The notes beneath the pieces are model-generated. The model had not been told where the DNA came from and did not search any database. It worked only from the letters and a program-made list of their open reading frames with translations. Positions 37,319 to 50,822 of a stretch of DNA of 64,000 nt are shown here, one piece after another (the first letter of the stretch is position 1; each line of letters begins with the position of its first letter). Source of the stretch: Physcomitrium patens (taxonomy: Eukaryota; Streptophyta; Bryopsida; Funariales; Funariaceae). A program made the position numbers and the translations under genes. The DNA is taken from positions 10,589,414-10,653,413 of the forward strand of contig NC_037260.1 of NCBI RefSeq assembly GCF_000002425.4, in the 5' to 3' direction.

Positions 37319-38908
37319 TATCGTATTACGTAAAGTCTTGTGTGAGAATGTACTAGGCATTTGACTATGAAAAGTAGAATAGAAATTGTAACAACAAAAT
37401 CCTAACTCTAATAGAATATTAAATAAATTCTAACTAAATCTCAATAATTTAAAGTAAGCTTTAATCAAATTCAAAAGAAACCTTAAAGAAATTACAAAAG
37501 AAACAATATGAAATCTTAAAGGAGTTGAAAATAATTCCACAATAAATTTTAAAAGAATCTCTAAGAAACCTTAAAAAAATATTAAAATAACCACAAATAT
37601 ATATTAAATAAATTTCAATTAAGCCCTAAATTAACCCTATTTGAAATCCTAATGGATTTTAATCAAATTCTAAGCCAAATCATAAATCCTAAGCAAATCT
37701 TAAATCCTAAATTCTAAATTTTAAAAAAATCTTAAATCCTAAATCCTAAGCAAATTCTAATCTAAATTATAAACTTTAGTCTAATCCTAAATTCTAATCA
37801 AATTTTAATCAAATCCTAAATCTTAATCCAACTTTAATCCTAAATCAAATTCAAACAAAAATCTAACCAAGTCAATCTAATCCTAGTATAACTTAGAACT
37901 TTAATATCTATGGATTGAATTATAGATCTTACTTTAAATTTTTTATACTTCTCAAAAATTAAATTAAAAACAAATATACAAAATTTGAAGATAATCACAC
38001 TTATTAAATAGAAGAAAAATCCTAAAATTTGCTTAGATATTGGGCAGCGTCCTACTCTAATCTAAATATTGAATTTTTAGCACCAATATCTCTTTTTTAA
38101 ACTATTCAATTATTTTCAAATTTCACATACGTATAACAAATCAAGTCTATTATTCTTATACATAATTTTCACTCTAATCTAATTAACAAATTGTTAAAGA
38201 TCTTAGAACTTCTAATTATCCTTCAAAGTCTAATTTTCAAGACCTCAACCTACTTAAAATTCAATAACCTTCAATTTAATCAAGCTCAAATTTATAGCAT
38301 ATACTTCAGACAATTATTCACATAAGTTCTTAAAATTTGAATTATAAGTCTACTACCAAACTCATGAAATTTTTAAAAATGTAATATCTTTTTTATTTCA
38401 CAAATTTTAGAATCATCCAAAACAATTGTGACTTTGCAAAGCTCTTACAAAGTCATTACACACTTCAATCACTTAAAATTAATACCTAAAAAATCTTATT
38501 AAGTTTGCTCTCAAATTCCACTCTTTGATCTACCAAAGAATCTTGGAGTTGCCATATGTATCTAATTTTGTGCCTTGAGGTTTGATTTTCATCCAGATTG
38601 ATAATTTTCTCTCTAGATATCAAAGTTTGCCTTTTTGAATTGATTTTTATAAAAATCATCTCCTAACTTCCTCCAACATATGCTCATATTCTTTATTTTT
38701 CTAATCTACATTGATTTTCTTTATTTATGGCCTTACAAAGTAAGTAGAAGCTTACTTTGTAAAAATGTAGCATTTATACCTTTAGTTTTATTTTTTTGGA
38801 CTATTTTCTATTTTCTAAGATAATTTGATATAATATTTGAAGTAAGATCTTCTATAATATAATAATTTTGTCACCTTTTTCACCTAATAATCATGTTACA
38901 TCATGACA
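37319..38908 (-). mobile_element. Solo-type LTR inserted in reverse, with telomere-like array
   Basis: The plus-strand left edge (TCGTATTACG...AGTCTTG) is the reverse complement of the 3' end of the LTR at 52362-54350, and the right edge (CATGATGTAAC read in reverse) matches its start. An array of CCTAAAT-type units fills about 37618-37870. The target duplication is not clean (ATACA/ATGTA at best). It splits the gag of the surrounding element. Confidence 0.6.
37618..37870 (-). repeat. Telomere-like minisatellite inside the reversed LTR
   Basis: Degenerate repeats of (A)AATCCTAAATC/TAACCCTA type, the reverse complement of the TTTAGGATTTGG array at 53402-54060. It sits at the corresponding place in the LTR. 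Confidence 0.7.
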
Positions 38909-40150
38909 ATGTAGATTACAAGATCTTCAAATGAAATTGGTAAAATTTGAAGAAAAAACTTTTATAAATAATATAAAGAATATTTCTAAAAAAAATATGT
39001 ACAAAGATGTATTTGGTATAATAATGATTTTCATACTAGGAAGGATTGCAATAAATTTAACATTCTTGTGTAATAAAGAATTATTTTTTAAAAGGATGGA
39101 AAAGTAGCATTAAAGGATATGAAGGACTTCAAAATTAATTTTGGCAAAGGAGGTATGAGAGCATGGATTCAAGATTCTTTAATAAGACATGGAGTAGCAA
39201 TATAAAAAAGTGTAAGTTATGGTGCTAGGATAGATATTGCTTTTGATGGAAGTATAAAGACAAATAAATTTTGGACTTTGGTCATTTTTATGATGTAAAA
39301 AAAAAAAAAAAAAACAACCATATATTATACATTATTAAGAATTACAACTACAATATGCCATACAATGGATTAAAAAGATCCTATTAAGGTTCTTTCAGTT
39401 TGACCATATATTGCTAAGAATCAACATAAAGCTTTGATAGAAGAAAAAAGACAAGGAAATTTTGATGATACAAAGGAAGGAAATTTTTCTAAAAGGAAAA
39501 CTTGAAAAGATAAGATTCATGAGGTGGCTTTACAAGAATTATTCACAAAAGATATGTTAATAATATTGGAAGAAAAAAAAAAGGAGAGAAAAGATAAAAG
39601 TAAATCAATAGCTTTATAAACTACTCTCTGACATTGAAGCAATAACAAATTTAAAGGGGATATTAGAAGAACGTGTATTAAATGCTAAGGTGAAATTTAC
39701 ATTAAAAAAGATTTTAGAAATTGCAAAGAAGGAGTTTCATGATGTTATTATTCAAAACCTTAAAAAGAAGAAATAATTAATGGATGAAATTGAAATGAGT
39801 CATGATATTGATCCAAGGATATACAAAGATAAAGAAGAGGTTGATAATTATTATAAGAAATCATGAAGTAAAAAGAATGGTTATAATCAATGAGTGTATT
39901 TTGAGGATCATAGTAACAAAGAAATAAAAGCTTCAAGCCATTATATTCAAAAGAATTAGACAAGAATAACTACAAAAGTATTGATGAAGGTAAGAGTTAT
40001 AGAAGAACTAGTTGTTGCTTTAGTTGACTACAGTTCTAAGATAAATCTTATGTCTTACAATCTTTATAAATAAGAGAGGTAGCAAATTGGTTTTGAGTAT
40101 GGATAGATGATATAAGTAGTTAACAATACATAAGGTGAATTATATGATAC
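38909..40150 (+). pseudogene. Decayed gag zinc-knuckle and aspartic protease of the outermost element
   Basis: About 39000-39080 holds remnants of a Cys/His-poor zinc-knuckle region. About 39980-40145 encodes a retroviral-type protease: EELVVALVDYSSKINLMS, where the catalytic D-S/T-G has decayed to DYS, followed by GELYDT. The reading frame resumes at 62577 (ELY..TFSNVKIQIGDVAIE) after removal of the inserted gypsy element. Many stops. Confidence 0.55.
40146..40150 (+). other. Left target duplication of gypsy element B (GATAC)
   Basis: GATAC here pairs with GGTAC at 62577-62581, one transition apart. The protease frame of the host element reads through once the inserted element and one duplicate are removed. 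Confidence 0.7.
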
Positions 40151-40690
40151 TTTCATGGATATACATATATACTAAAATAAATACCTATATGATTAGGTAG
40201 AAGTATGTAAATATAGATAAAAGTAGATTAATTTCAAATTATCTTCTAGAAAAGCTTCTTAAAAGCTCTATAAATGCTGCTTTGATTTTATGTGTATTTA
40301 TAATTGATTGGTAGGTTAAAAACTTTGTCAATAAATTAATCACATATTGATAGCTTACAAAATAAGCTAATTATGAGGTGCTTATATAAAAAACTTGCTT
40401 TACAAGTTAAGTTATATATCTTGCAAAGTCAATATGTTTTGGAGGTCTTATAAGATATCACCATATAGCTTCTAGTTAAGAGTAGATATGGAGGTAAGAG
40501 TGAAGCCTTATTCATTCTTATTAATGCCTTTTTAGACTTTAGTCTTATTTCAAGAATTTCTAATTTTTTTTATTTTTAAAAATATTCATTTTTGTTCAAT
40601 ATTATATCATCATTAAGTGACTTTTTAGTTCTTTTGAGTGACACAAGAGTGTATTGAGGATTTTTTTCTTTGAGATTCATATCATTGATA
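40151..40690 (+). mobile_element. 5' LTR of gypsy element B
   Basis: About 540 bp, aligned end to end with 62067-62576 (3' LTR) and, reversed, with 51803-52323 and 57839-58387. The intact family ends are TGTCAYAGAC...TTGACA; here they have decayed to TTTCATGG...TTGATA. A GTTTGATAAGAG-type primer-binding region follows. Confidence 0.75.
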
Positions 40691-43600
40691 GTTTGATAAG
40701 AGTATTAATTTATTATTTTTATCTTATTTTAGAATTAAATAGATTATTATATTTCTATTATTATATTTTAAAGGTTGTATACTACTCACCTTTAAAAAAA
40801 TAATCTTATTTTCTAACACCAATATTTTTCTAAAAGAGAGTGGATTATCCATCTTTGTAGAAATTTTTATTTGATATTAGAAGTTGCAGATTATCCTCTT
40901 GTAATTTAATTTTTTAAATTTGTTTGAATTGTCTATGGAAAGAAAGATTATGGATGCTACTCTCAATAGAAGTAAAAATAGATTTGTAATTATTACAAAT
41001 CTTTATGAACTTGCAAATACTCTAAGAGTATAAATTTCACATATTTCCAATATAAATCATAGAAGTACTATTTCTATGCCTAAGGAAGAAGTTCAGAGTC
41101 TATGTCAAGTAGTTGTATAATTGAAAGAAGCAAGTAGATCAATCTTACAACCAAATTGAAGGAATGTTTCTTTTTTTAGTATAATAGGGACAAAGATTAA
41201 TATGCTTGAGAAGTTTGATGGAATAAGATCAAAATTTTGAGGATTTGTATAATAAATCAAGCTTTATTTAAAGTTGTATTCTTTCTAATACCTTGATGGA
41301 TTTATTTAAGTCAGATTCATAGGTGCATTTCTATCAAGAAGTACTCTCTCTTGATTTGCACATTTAATAGAAAAGAATTTATGACTCTTTTATAGTTTGA
41401 ATTCATTCCTAAAATTATTTATGGTTATATTTGGAAAAAATTATCAAAAAAGAGTAGAAGAGATCAAGTTCCTATTTTTATTGCAAGAATCATCATCAGC
41501 CACCATATATATTGTTAAATTCTAAGATCTTAATCATGATGTGGATCTACATTGAATCTACATGCAATAATTGATTATTTAAAAGATATTAATAACAAAG
41601 ACTTGGCTTAAGAGAAATAAGTCAAATAATGATGATAGCTTCTAAGTTTTCAAAAACTTCTTCATCAAGGCCAGAACCAATGCAAATTCATACAATACAT
41701 TTTAAATCTTTCATGGAGAAGAAAAAGACTTGACAATTTTAAGAAGGCTTATGCTTATATTTTAGAGAAGTTAAATATACTACTTAATATAATACTAAAG
41801 ACAATATTAAGCAACCACAAAATGAGAAGCTTTTTTGCTAAAGAAGACAATGTGTCAAAAATGAGAAACTTATTTACAATGCAAACAAGCTTTTCAACTG
41901 TGTTTACAACGCAACCACAAAATGAGAAGCATGGTTGCTAAAGAAGACAATGTATCAAAAAATAAGTTTCTTCAACTATAATAGGGACAGTGTAATTAAA
42001 ATCTTATATAACATCTAGTAAAGGTCATATATATATATATATATATATTTAGATTCCTCATCTTATTTTATAATAGAAGTTTATTTAGGGCCAAAAAATC
42101 ACAAGACTTGGCTTTGTTAGATTCAGGAGGCTCAGCCTGTTTTGTAGACAAAGATTCTGTCAAAAAATAAGAGATATTGTTAATCAAGAGAATTAAATCT
42201 GTACATATAGAAGTCATAGATGGTTATTTGCTATCTTTTGGAAATATTATACATAGGACTATTCCTTTAGATGTAGTAATTAAAGATCATAATAGTATAG
42301 TAATATTTAATATAATAAGATCTTTGTTTAATTTGGTTATTTTAGAATTATCTTAGTTAAAAAAGTATAATTTTTGAATAGATTGGATTTCTCATAACTT
42401 TAATTTTTTTGATAATTTAATCCAAAATCCAATTAGCCAAATAAAAATATAAAAGCATAGTACATTCATATCCTTATTGGCATGTTCAAGAGCTTTCATG
42501 CATGTTGCAAAAAAATGATCATCTTTTACTATATATGCCATGTCCATTTTTGATGGTAGAGAGACATCAAGTAATATTCCTAGCCAATATCAAGATTATT
42601 AAGTAGTTTTTAAAAAGAAAAATATAAATATTCTTTTATAGCATCATTCTTATGATTATTCCATCATTCTTTAAGAATGAGCTTAACCACTATTTGGACC
42701 AATGTTTAGCCTATTACAAAAAAAATTGGCTACACTCAAAAAATATAATGATGAAAATATGGCTAAGAATTTCATATGCCATTCTAAATCTCTAACCATG
42801 GCTCCTATTTTATTTGTGAAGAAAAAAAATGGATCTTTATAAATGTATGTATACTATTGATGATTCAATAAGATTACCATCAAGAATAGATATCCTCTAC
42901 TTTTGATTTTAAGACTTCTTGATCAATTCAATAAAAAAAAATCTATATAAAAATAGATCTATAATGAGCATACAATGTGGTATGCATTAAAAAAAGAGAC
43001 GAATAGAAAATTGTGTTTTGAATTAAGTATGGACATTTTGAATATAATGTCATGCCTTTTGGATTCACAAATGTACCAATTACTTTTTAACATCTAATGA
43101 ATGATATTTTTTGTGAATTTCTTGAAGATTTTGTCATTTGTTATTTGGATGACATCTTAATCTACTTTAAGAATATAGAAGAGCATGAAGTTTATGTTTG
43201 TTGTGTGTTAAAAAAACTTAGAGATGCAAGATTATATGCCAAGTTAGAAAAGTGTATATTCCACATTACTCAAGTTGATTTCCTAAGATATATCATTTCC
43301 AACGAAAGATTAATAATAGATCCAAAAAAGATCTAAACTATTATGGAGTAGAAGATTCAAAAAACAATAAGAGATGTGTAATGCTTTTTGTGCTTTACTA
43401 ATTACTATTGGATCTTCATGAAGAATTTTTCTCAAGTTACAGCTTTACTTATAAATTTGATTTGTAAAGAAAAACTTAAGTGGAGTAAAGAAACAAAAGC
43501 ATTTTTTGTTGCTATAAAAAAAGAGTTTACTTTTGTATCAGTCTTATATTGTATTGACTTCTCTAAAGTATTTTTTTTTATAGAAATAGATGCATTAAAC

Positions 43601-43795
43601 TTTGCCTTGGATGTATTATTATTATAAATAGGAAAAAATGACAAACTCCATTCAGTAGCTTTTTATTCTAAAACTTTTCAATAATCGAGATTAATTATGA
43701 GATTTACAATAAAAATTTCTTTTTAATTATGGATTAATTTTAAAAATGGTATTATTATTTAAAAAGTGCCCTGAGTCCAGTTACTATTGTTATAT
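40691..43795 (+). pseudogene. Gypsy element B: gag, protease, reverse transcriptase (broken)
   Basis: Leader repeats at about 40740-40910. A gag start near 40936 (MERKIMDATLN-like) matches the start of the gag in the reversed relative at 57.6 kb. The protease at about 42090-42340 retains the catalytic triad LALLDSGGSACFVDKDSV. The reverse transcriptase at about 42760-43700 includes PFGFTNVPIT, the catalytic-loop region [12 protein letters not shown] (YxDD as YLDD), KCIFHITQVDFLRYIIS, and connection/RNase H sequence to 43790. Stops and frameshifts throughout, so it is non-functional. A tandem duplication of about 115 bp lies at 41813-41970. Confidence 0.8.
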
Positions 43796-45159
43796 TGTCA
43801 TTTGGTTATTATATGAAAATAATGTATATAAATATTTAATATATAATTTACTATACAATGTGGTAAGAGCCACATTATTATATTTTAATTATTCAAAAAA
43901 TATGGTTAGATTACTACTTTGAAGTAGGTAGTTTAAAGGGGCTATTATTGAGGTTGATTTTATATTGATAATAGTTTTATATCTTTAGAGCCATCTTTAT
44001 TGGACATTGGTGATTCTTGAAATCTTATTTTATTTTTTTTATTTGATATTTAGGATATATATTATATAAATCTTATAAGAAAAAAAAATTAAAGAAGGAT
44101 TTTGGTAGCAAAAAGCGTAGTTAAGGCATCTATGTAGATGAATGGAGATGGATGATAAAAATTTCCATTATTATTGGCCAAAAGACATATCTAATAGGCT
44201 TCAAAGAGGCTGTCCGAGGCCTTATTAGGAATTAGGATTATTCTTTTGAGGCCATTCGAATTTAAGAGGCTAAATTAAAAAAATTGAAGTTTTTGGCTAT
44301 GATTTTGGTATAAATTTTATGTGATTTAGAATTTTTTTGAAAGAGATATAAGCGCTCAAAGTTAAGGTGTTGGTTTTGTATATACTATTAATCTTTTGGA
44401 CACAATGCATGTGTAGGAAAATCAATGAAAGATCGGCGACTAGGATTAAAGAAAGAATCTTTTTGGCTACACTTTCCACATATTGCTTAATGAATTATAA
44501 GCTAGAATGAAGGTGTTATAGGAAGTTGAAGTAAATACTTAAAATCTAAAGATAGTAAGTGATCTAATTTACTAGTGTTATATTTTAAGCTATATCTTGA
44601 GCAATTTGATAAGATTTTGGCTAAATTTTTTTAAGAATATATATTATTGTGTTAATAAATTTTATATATAAATTTCATGGTATTTAAAATTTAAAATTTT
44701 AAAATATAGAGAAAATATTATTTAGATTCTTTTAAATTAGGATTTAAAGTACCTACTAGGGTTTCTAAGATGCTTGACAATGTGTAACAAATTTATAGTT
44801 CTTTTTTTTTATGATAAAACTCAAGGATAAATTTTATATTATCTAAAAATTTAAAAAAATTGAAAAATTAGATCAAGAGACATGAATTTCTAAATTTTAG
44901 AAAAAATAATCTTTTATAAGAGAGAAATATTTTAAAAAGATTTTTCTATAATTTCAATATTTTATACAAAATAAAGAGATTTTTGAGAGCCAAGACTTTA
45001 TATATATATATATACTAAAAATATAAATATGGTACAATGACAAAATTATGTTATAAAGATGGATATTTAAAAAAAGATTATGGATTTTCTTTGAACTTAT
45101 AGAAAATCAAACTTACTGACAAATCGTTAGTTATGATTTGGTATAGCAAAAGATGTTAG
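43796..45159 (+). mobile_element. Inserted solo-type LTR, copy A2, left part
   Basis: Begins TGTCAT directly after TATAT (43791-43795) within the RNase H sequence of element B. Aligns with 26122-27500. Its right part is 50427-50640, followed by a second TATAT (50641-50645), a perfect 5-bp target duplication. Total LTR length is about 1578 bp once the nested element is removed. Confidence 0.8.
45155..45159 (+). other. Left target duplication of nested gypsy element F (GTTAG)
   Basis: GTTAG here and GTTAA at 50422-50426. The uninterrupted sequence in the LTR at 26.1 kb reads GATGTTAGGAAATTTTTAG at this place, which confirms the insertion point. Confidence 0.75.
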
Positions 45160-45204
45160 TATAAAAAGGCAAGGATAGGATAATTATATTATTTATATAT
45201 AGAA

Positions 45205-45274
<70 letters not shown>

Positions 45275-45739
45275 TCATTTTTAGGAAATTTTTAGAATTT
45301 AAGTTAGGGTGGTGGTTCATGTGGGATCTACTATGAAACCTTCTAGAATGGCTTAGGCACTTATTATGCTAGGACTCACTTCTAAAATCTTCTAGAAAGA
45401 TAGTTATTTTGGTAGGATTTACCATTAAGAATATCTTAGAAAGTTTCAGGATAGTTGAACAAAATATAAATAAGACTGATTGATGCTATTTGGACATTCA
45501 CTCAAATATGGCTTAAGACTCTTTTTCTTAGTAAAATTTTGTTTTCTTATTCTATTCTATTTAGTTTTGTTTGCTTATGTTTAATTTCATTCTCTTCTAC
45601 TTAGTCTTGTCTTTTAAATTCTGTTTTATTTACTTATTTTTTGTTTTATTCTAGTATGCTTGGTCTTACATTATATCAAGATCTTTGTTGTTTTAGTTTT
45701 GATAAGCTTTTAGACTTTAAAAAATTTGGTCTTATTTCA
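45160..45739 (+). mobile_element. 5' LTR of gypsy element F
   Basis: 580 bp ending TTTCA. Aligns with 49899-50421 over the full length. The extra length comes mainly from an (AT)n run at 45207-45270. The start TG has decayed to TA. Confidence 0.85.
45207..45270. repeat. (AT)n microsatellite, 64 bp
   Basis: Uninterrupted AT dinucleotides inside the 5' LTR of element F. The 3' LTR lacks the expansion (GAAATATGTAGG there), so it arose after insertion. Confidence 0.9.
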
Positions 45740-45740
45740 T

Positions 45741-45753
45741 TGATATCAAAGCC
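45741..45753 (+). other. Primer-binding site of element F, initiator-Met type
   Basis: TGATATCAAAGCC starts two bases after the LTR. It differs from the initiator-Met site TGGTATCAGAGCC by two G-to-A changes. Confidence 0.7.
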
Positions 45754-48700
45754 GGTGTTAGTTTGTTCCTTTAATAGTATGATGATAGCTATGATTTAGT
45801 TGGAAGTCAATTGTTGTCGTGACATTGGATATTATTATTGGACTACAATAAGCTACTTTAAGAAATCAGCTAGAAGGCAAGAAGGCATTACAATAGCAAA
45901 GTTCAATAAAGAAATTATAGCATGGAAGATATGGTAGAACAATCAAAAATAAAAACTTAGATACAACATCACTTAGGCCAAATAGCTACTTTATAAAGGC
46001 AAAAAGAAGCTTCTAAGATAAGGGAGTTGACATCTGCTAGATTGAAATTGAGCAAGCTTGATACATATTCAGGGACCTCAAGGCAAAAAGATATATGTTA
46101 ATGGCTCTTCAACATGCGACAATATCTTCAATTATCTAAGGAAAATACCAATAAAAGAATTATATATGCTTACAGTAATTTGAGAGGTACAACAGTCACT
46201 TCGTGGTGGCATCAAGTTCAAAGCTATGAAGCTCAAGGTGGATTTGGTGATTGAGAGGAATTTAAGATCAAATTTAGGAATCAATTTTGGCCTATCAATG
46301 TGGAGAAGTTAGCATGCAATTAGTTGGCCAATCTTATACAATCTAAGTCAGTGCAAGATTATGTCTCCTAATTTAAGTCCATGTATGTCCAAATTGACAA
46401 CATCTTAAAGGCAAAGATAATGGATCGATTCGTAGGAGGATTGAAACCTGTGATCCAACAAGACATAGAATTAAGGGATCTACAAATATTTAATGAGGTA
46501 GTTAGGATTGTAGAGAGGGTTAATACTATAGATTTCAAAAATTATAGAATACAACCTATAGTATAGAATCCTATGCTATTAGTCAATATTGTAGCGTAAT
46601 AATCAATATTAATGGAGATTGATATTTTAAAAGGACTATTGATACCACAAAGATGACATATATTGGCGCAAAAGGAATTGTACTTTTATTGTTGAGAGCC
46701 AGACCATTACATTAGAGACTATTTAAAATATTAAAGTTCTAGTACCAATAAATCATAATAGATTCACAATCTCAAGAGCTACCAAGTTCATGAAGAAGTG
46801 GAGCAAAAAAACAAGGCTCCTTAGTAAAGACAATGAAGCTAGTACTAGAAATAGTTGCTATTTCTTAAAGACAAATAGCATAGCCTCAAAAAACTATCAG
46901 AAGAATCAATTAGCATGTCTAACAGGTTGATTAAGAGAACAACCATGTTAAGTGCTTGTGGATTGCAAGTCTATAAAAAATTATATCTTGATTGCAATTG
47001 CCAACCGACTTAGGATTAAAATAAAGGTAATTAAAGGAGAAAGTATATATCTAGTAGATGATTAAGAGAATATATTGAGTGAAACAAATGAAGAAGAAAT
47101 CCTAAGGCTAAGACACTTATGCTTTGAAAGAGAAGTTCAGAATAATAAAGCTTAAATATGATGTTATTTTTGGTATGCCATGGCTAAAGGTAGAAAATAA
47201 ACGGATCAATTTGCTAGCAAAGACAATTTTTTTCAAGGATGGAAGACATGTAGTGACTTTTTGTACCTTTGTATTGAGTAGGATATCAAAACAATCTGTA
47301 ATTAAAAGCTTATTTATAGGAATGACCTTTATTAAGAAATAAATATAATATAAGCAACCGATATATGTAATAGTTCCAAATCTTACCTTAGTGGTGAGAA
47401 AGAGAGCCAAAGAAATAGAAGGAATAGAACAACTCATATATGAATATTGGAATGTCTTCCCAATCAAATTATCTAGTGGCATACAACATGATTGAGGTGT
47501 CTCTTTCCAAATAGAACTAGTACCTAGGGCCAAACCAAGAAGTTGGCCAATTTATCACCTAGCACCAAATGAACTTGAAGAGTTGCAAAAGTCATTGGAT
47601 GAATTTTTTAAAAAAGGTGGACTTTGACTTTGCATCGATTATTAAGGTCTCAATAAGGAGACTATCACAAATATAAATCCACTTCTACATATAGATTATC
47701 TTCTTGACCAACTTTGAGATTCAATTATCTTTAGTAAATTAGACTTTCAAAGTGATTATTTACAAACTCCTATTATCAAATAGATATAAAAAAGGTGGTA
47801 TTTTATATGCACTATAGATACTTTGAATGGCTTGTATTACCTTTTGGTATCACCAATGCTCCAACCTCTTTTATGGGTTACATAAGTATCAGCTATGTAA
47901 TAGTCACTTCTATTGTAAGCAATCAAAGTGTAAACTTTCCAAGGTAGAGGTCACTTTTTAGGCATGCAATATCTTTCAAAGACATGCATATGGAACAAGA
48001 CAAGGTGAAATTAATAGAAGATAGATCAACCCTCAAAGATGCTTATGAAGTTTGCTCATTTTTAGGCATTGCTAGATATTATTGCCATTTTGTTCAATGA
48101 TTTGTACATATTATTGCCTCATTGATAAGTTTATTAGATAAAGGTGCATCATTTGAATAAAAATTAGAATAAAAAAGGGCCTTCAAAGAATTGGACGCAT
48201 TGATTATTGTTCCAATATTACAACCATATAATTTTAAACTTCTATCTATACTTGACATTGATGCTTTCGATTTTGCTATTGACGGGATTCTTCAACAAGA
48301 CTTTAGTAGAAGCCTTTAACATATGGCGTATGAATTGCACAATCTCAAAAGGGCAGAGTGTAATTATTTGCTTGTGATTAAGAATAATTAGTAATTATAT
48401 ATGCTATAAAGGTGTAGCAACACTATTTATTAGAAAAACTAATGAGTGTTTGGACTGACCACTGATCCTTGCTACATGATTTGCATTTAAAAATATGAAA
48501 TTACAACATCATTATTGAGAAGAGTAGTTGTAGCTCTTTGATATTCAACTTGAATATAAACAAAGATGATAACTTATCGTGTTGGACATTTTATTGCATA
48601 GACTTGGCTTAAAACTTGAATCAAATGATAAGGTAGAATTTGCTACCATTTGTAGTGTCATTTTAGATTTAATGAGAGGAGCAAAATGAAAACATAACAC

Positions 48701-49898
48701 CATTGGCAACATAAGATCATTGGCAACATAATAATAGCATCTCCTTGGCTAATACTGTCAATTTTTATTACCTATAGTATGTTGGGAGCAAATGTCTATA
48801 GATTTCATATTATATTTACTTTAAATACCTCACAATCACACTGCGGTTGTTGCCTTTGTAAATTGACTCTTAAAATAACTTTATTTGGTTGCAGTGTACT
48901 TTGATATTGATGCCTCAATACTTGCACGAGTCTTTTTTGACACTGTCTTTTGTTACTATAGATTACCTTGTATCATCGTTTTAGATCAAGATCTCTGCTT
49001 CATGGAGAGTTTCTAATAAACCTTCTTCAAGCTACTAAGTATACGACTTGTCATTTCTAATGCCTTCTAACTTCAAACAAATAGACAAATGAAGCATGTA
49101 AATTGGACCTTAGAGAATATACTACAAATATTTGTCACATTTCACCATAATGATTGGAATGAATATTTGACACCTTTGGAGTTTGCCTACAATGATAAGA
49201 TTTAAGTAAGTATCAATCATTCACCATTCTTCTTTAATATCAATCAACATCTCGTTACGCTAATAACTCTTTATTGTTCCATTGATACCAATAATCCAAC
49301 AACGAAGGAGTTTATACAATGGCTTACAATGACCTTATAAGAAGTATGATATTATCTCTTTATTACATAGAATCAACAAAACCAGTATGCAGATAACCAT
49401 TAGCAATATAAGACCTTCTGGGTGGGTGACCAAGTATTACTCTCCAATACCAATCTTCTACATGCTACATCAACCTAAGTTCATAAGTTAACACTTGGAT
49501 GGCTTGGAATTTTCTACATTTTTGTAGTAATTTTTGATGTTGCATAGTGCCTCAAGCTTTTGCCAAATATTCAAGTCTATCCAATCTTTCATATTTTGGA
49601 ACTCAAGGAGTTTTACATTAAACCAAAGCATTTTTCAAACCAATAGCAATCACCACTATTATCACTAATTGTGATTGATGACCAACAAGAGTATGAAGTG
49701 GATAGTATTTTGGAGTATTGCTATCTTTGCCATGATAATAGACGTCCACAATTTTAGTACAAAGTTTTCTAGAAAGGTTATCCCATCCACAATGCAATAT
49801 GGAAACATGCACAAAACTTCATTCATTATGAAGAAACCATTTAAAAATACCATTGAGAGCAAAATGAGGATATTTTATATTAATAGAAGAAAATTAGC
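45754..49898 (+). pseudogene. Gypsy element F: gag-pol (broken)
   Basis: Gag at about 46040-46740: a surviving frame (46381-46566, MYVQIDNILKAKIMDRFVGG) and a decayed CCHC knuckle near 46700 (YC.EPDHYIRDYLKY). Protease/linker near 46930-47340 (VLVDCKS, IFGMPWLKVENKRINLLAK). Reverse transcriptase at about 47520-48220 (RSWPIYHLAPNELEELQKSL, FGMLVLPFGITNAPTSFM-like, and the remaining thumb). RNase H at about 48240-48620. Integrase at about 48770-49400, with the catalytic-core remnant LDQDLCFMES and an EFAYND-like patch. Numerous stops of the C-to-T type. PPT-like AGAAGAAAATTAGC precedes the 3' LTR. Confidence 0.8.
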
Positions 49899-50421
49899 TG
49901 TAACAAGACATGAATAGGATAATTGAATTATTTGTACATAGAAATATGTAGGTAGAGTCATTTTTGAAAAATTTCTAGAATTTATGTTAGGATGGTGGTT
50001 CATGTAGAATCTACCATAGAACCTTTTAAATAGACTTAGGATAATTATCATGGTAGAGCCTACCTTTAAAATCTTTTAAAAGAGCAACTATCTTAGTAGG
50101 ACTTACTATTAAGAATATTTTAGAAAGATCTAAGATAGTTGAACAAAGTATAAATAGGACTGACTAAGATCATTTGGACATTTGATCAGGTATGGCTTTA
50201 GATTCTTTTTTTAATAAAGTTTGGTTTTCTTGTTCCGTTTTATTTGATTTGGTTTGATTTTTTTTATTCTATTTTCTTCTACTTAGTTTTATCTTTTAAG
50301 TTCTATTTTGTTTAGTTACTTTCAGTTTTATTCTAGTATACTTGGTCTTATGTTGTCTCAAGATCTTTATTGTTATAGATTTAGTAAGGTTTTAGACCTT
50401 AGAGAATTTGGTCTTCTTTCA
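49899..50421 (+). mobile_element. 3' LTR of gypsy element F
   Basis: 523 bp, starts TGTAACAAGACATG and ends CTTTCA. Flanked on the right by GTTAA (target duplication). Confidence 0.85.
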
Positions 50422-50426
50422 GTTAA

Positions 50427-50640
50427 GGCATTTTTAGATGCTTTAAAAAGCCTTATGTATAAAGGTTTTTAAATATAAAAAGATTTTATTAATAGAATAT
50501 CTTTTGATATTATTATTATTTTTAGTCTCTATAATAAGAGTACATCACTTATTAGAATTTTTTCAATAAATTAAAGCTAAATTTTCTACAGCTATGTACT
50601 TGGTGTATTCTTAGATAGAAAATCATGCTACATAACATCA
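50427..50640 (+). mobile_element. Inserted solo-type LTR, copy A2, right part
   Basis: Continues the LTR interrupted at 45159. Aligns with 27500-27709 and ends AACATCA, followed by the TATAT duplication. Confidence 0.8.
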
Positions 50641-50645
50641 TATAT

Positions 50646-50822
50646 ATAAATCATAAGAAACTCGAGTATTTCATGTCAATATGTCTTTTGAATCATTGCC
50701 AAGCTCATTAGAGCATGTGTTTATCAAGATTTGATTTCAAGATCACTTATCAATTCAAAAATCAACAAGGTTTGTCGGATGTCCTTTTAGACTTTCTTAT
50801 CTTGTATCAAAAGAAGGAGATA
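50646..50822 (+). pseudogene. Gypsy element B: RNase H continuation
   Basis: Matches the reverse complement of about 54760-54610 in the minus-strand relative (HKNLKYFMS..., then [13 protein letters not shown]). It continues the RNase H/linker of element B after the LTR insertion. Cut at 50822 by the next insertion; the last five bases AGATA pair with AGATG at 60172-60176. Confidence 0.7.

Noticed and set aside
37145..37360. Minus-strand 71-codon frame
   Set aside because: It spans the junction between decayed gag and an inserted LTR, so it is an accident of AT-rich sequence.
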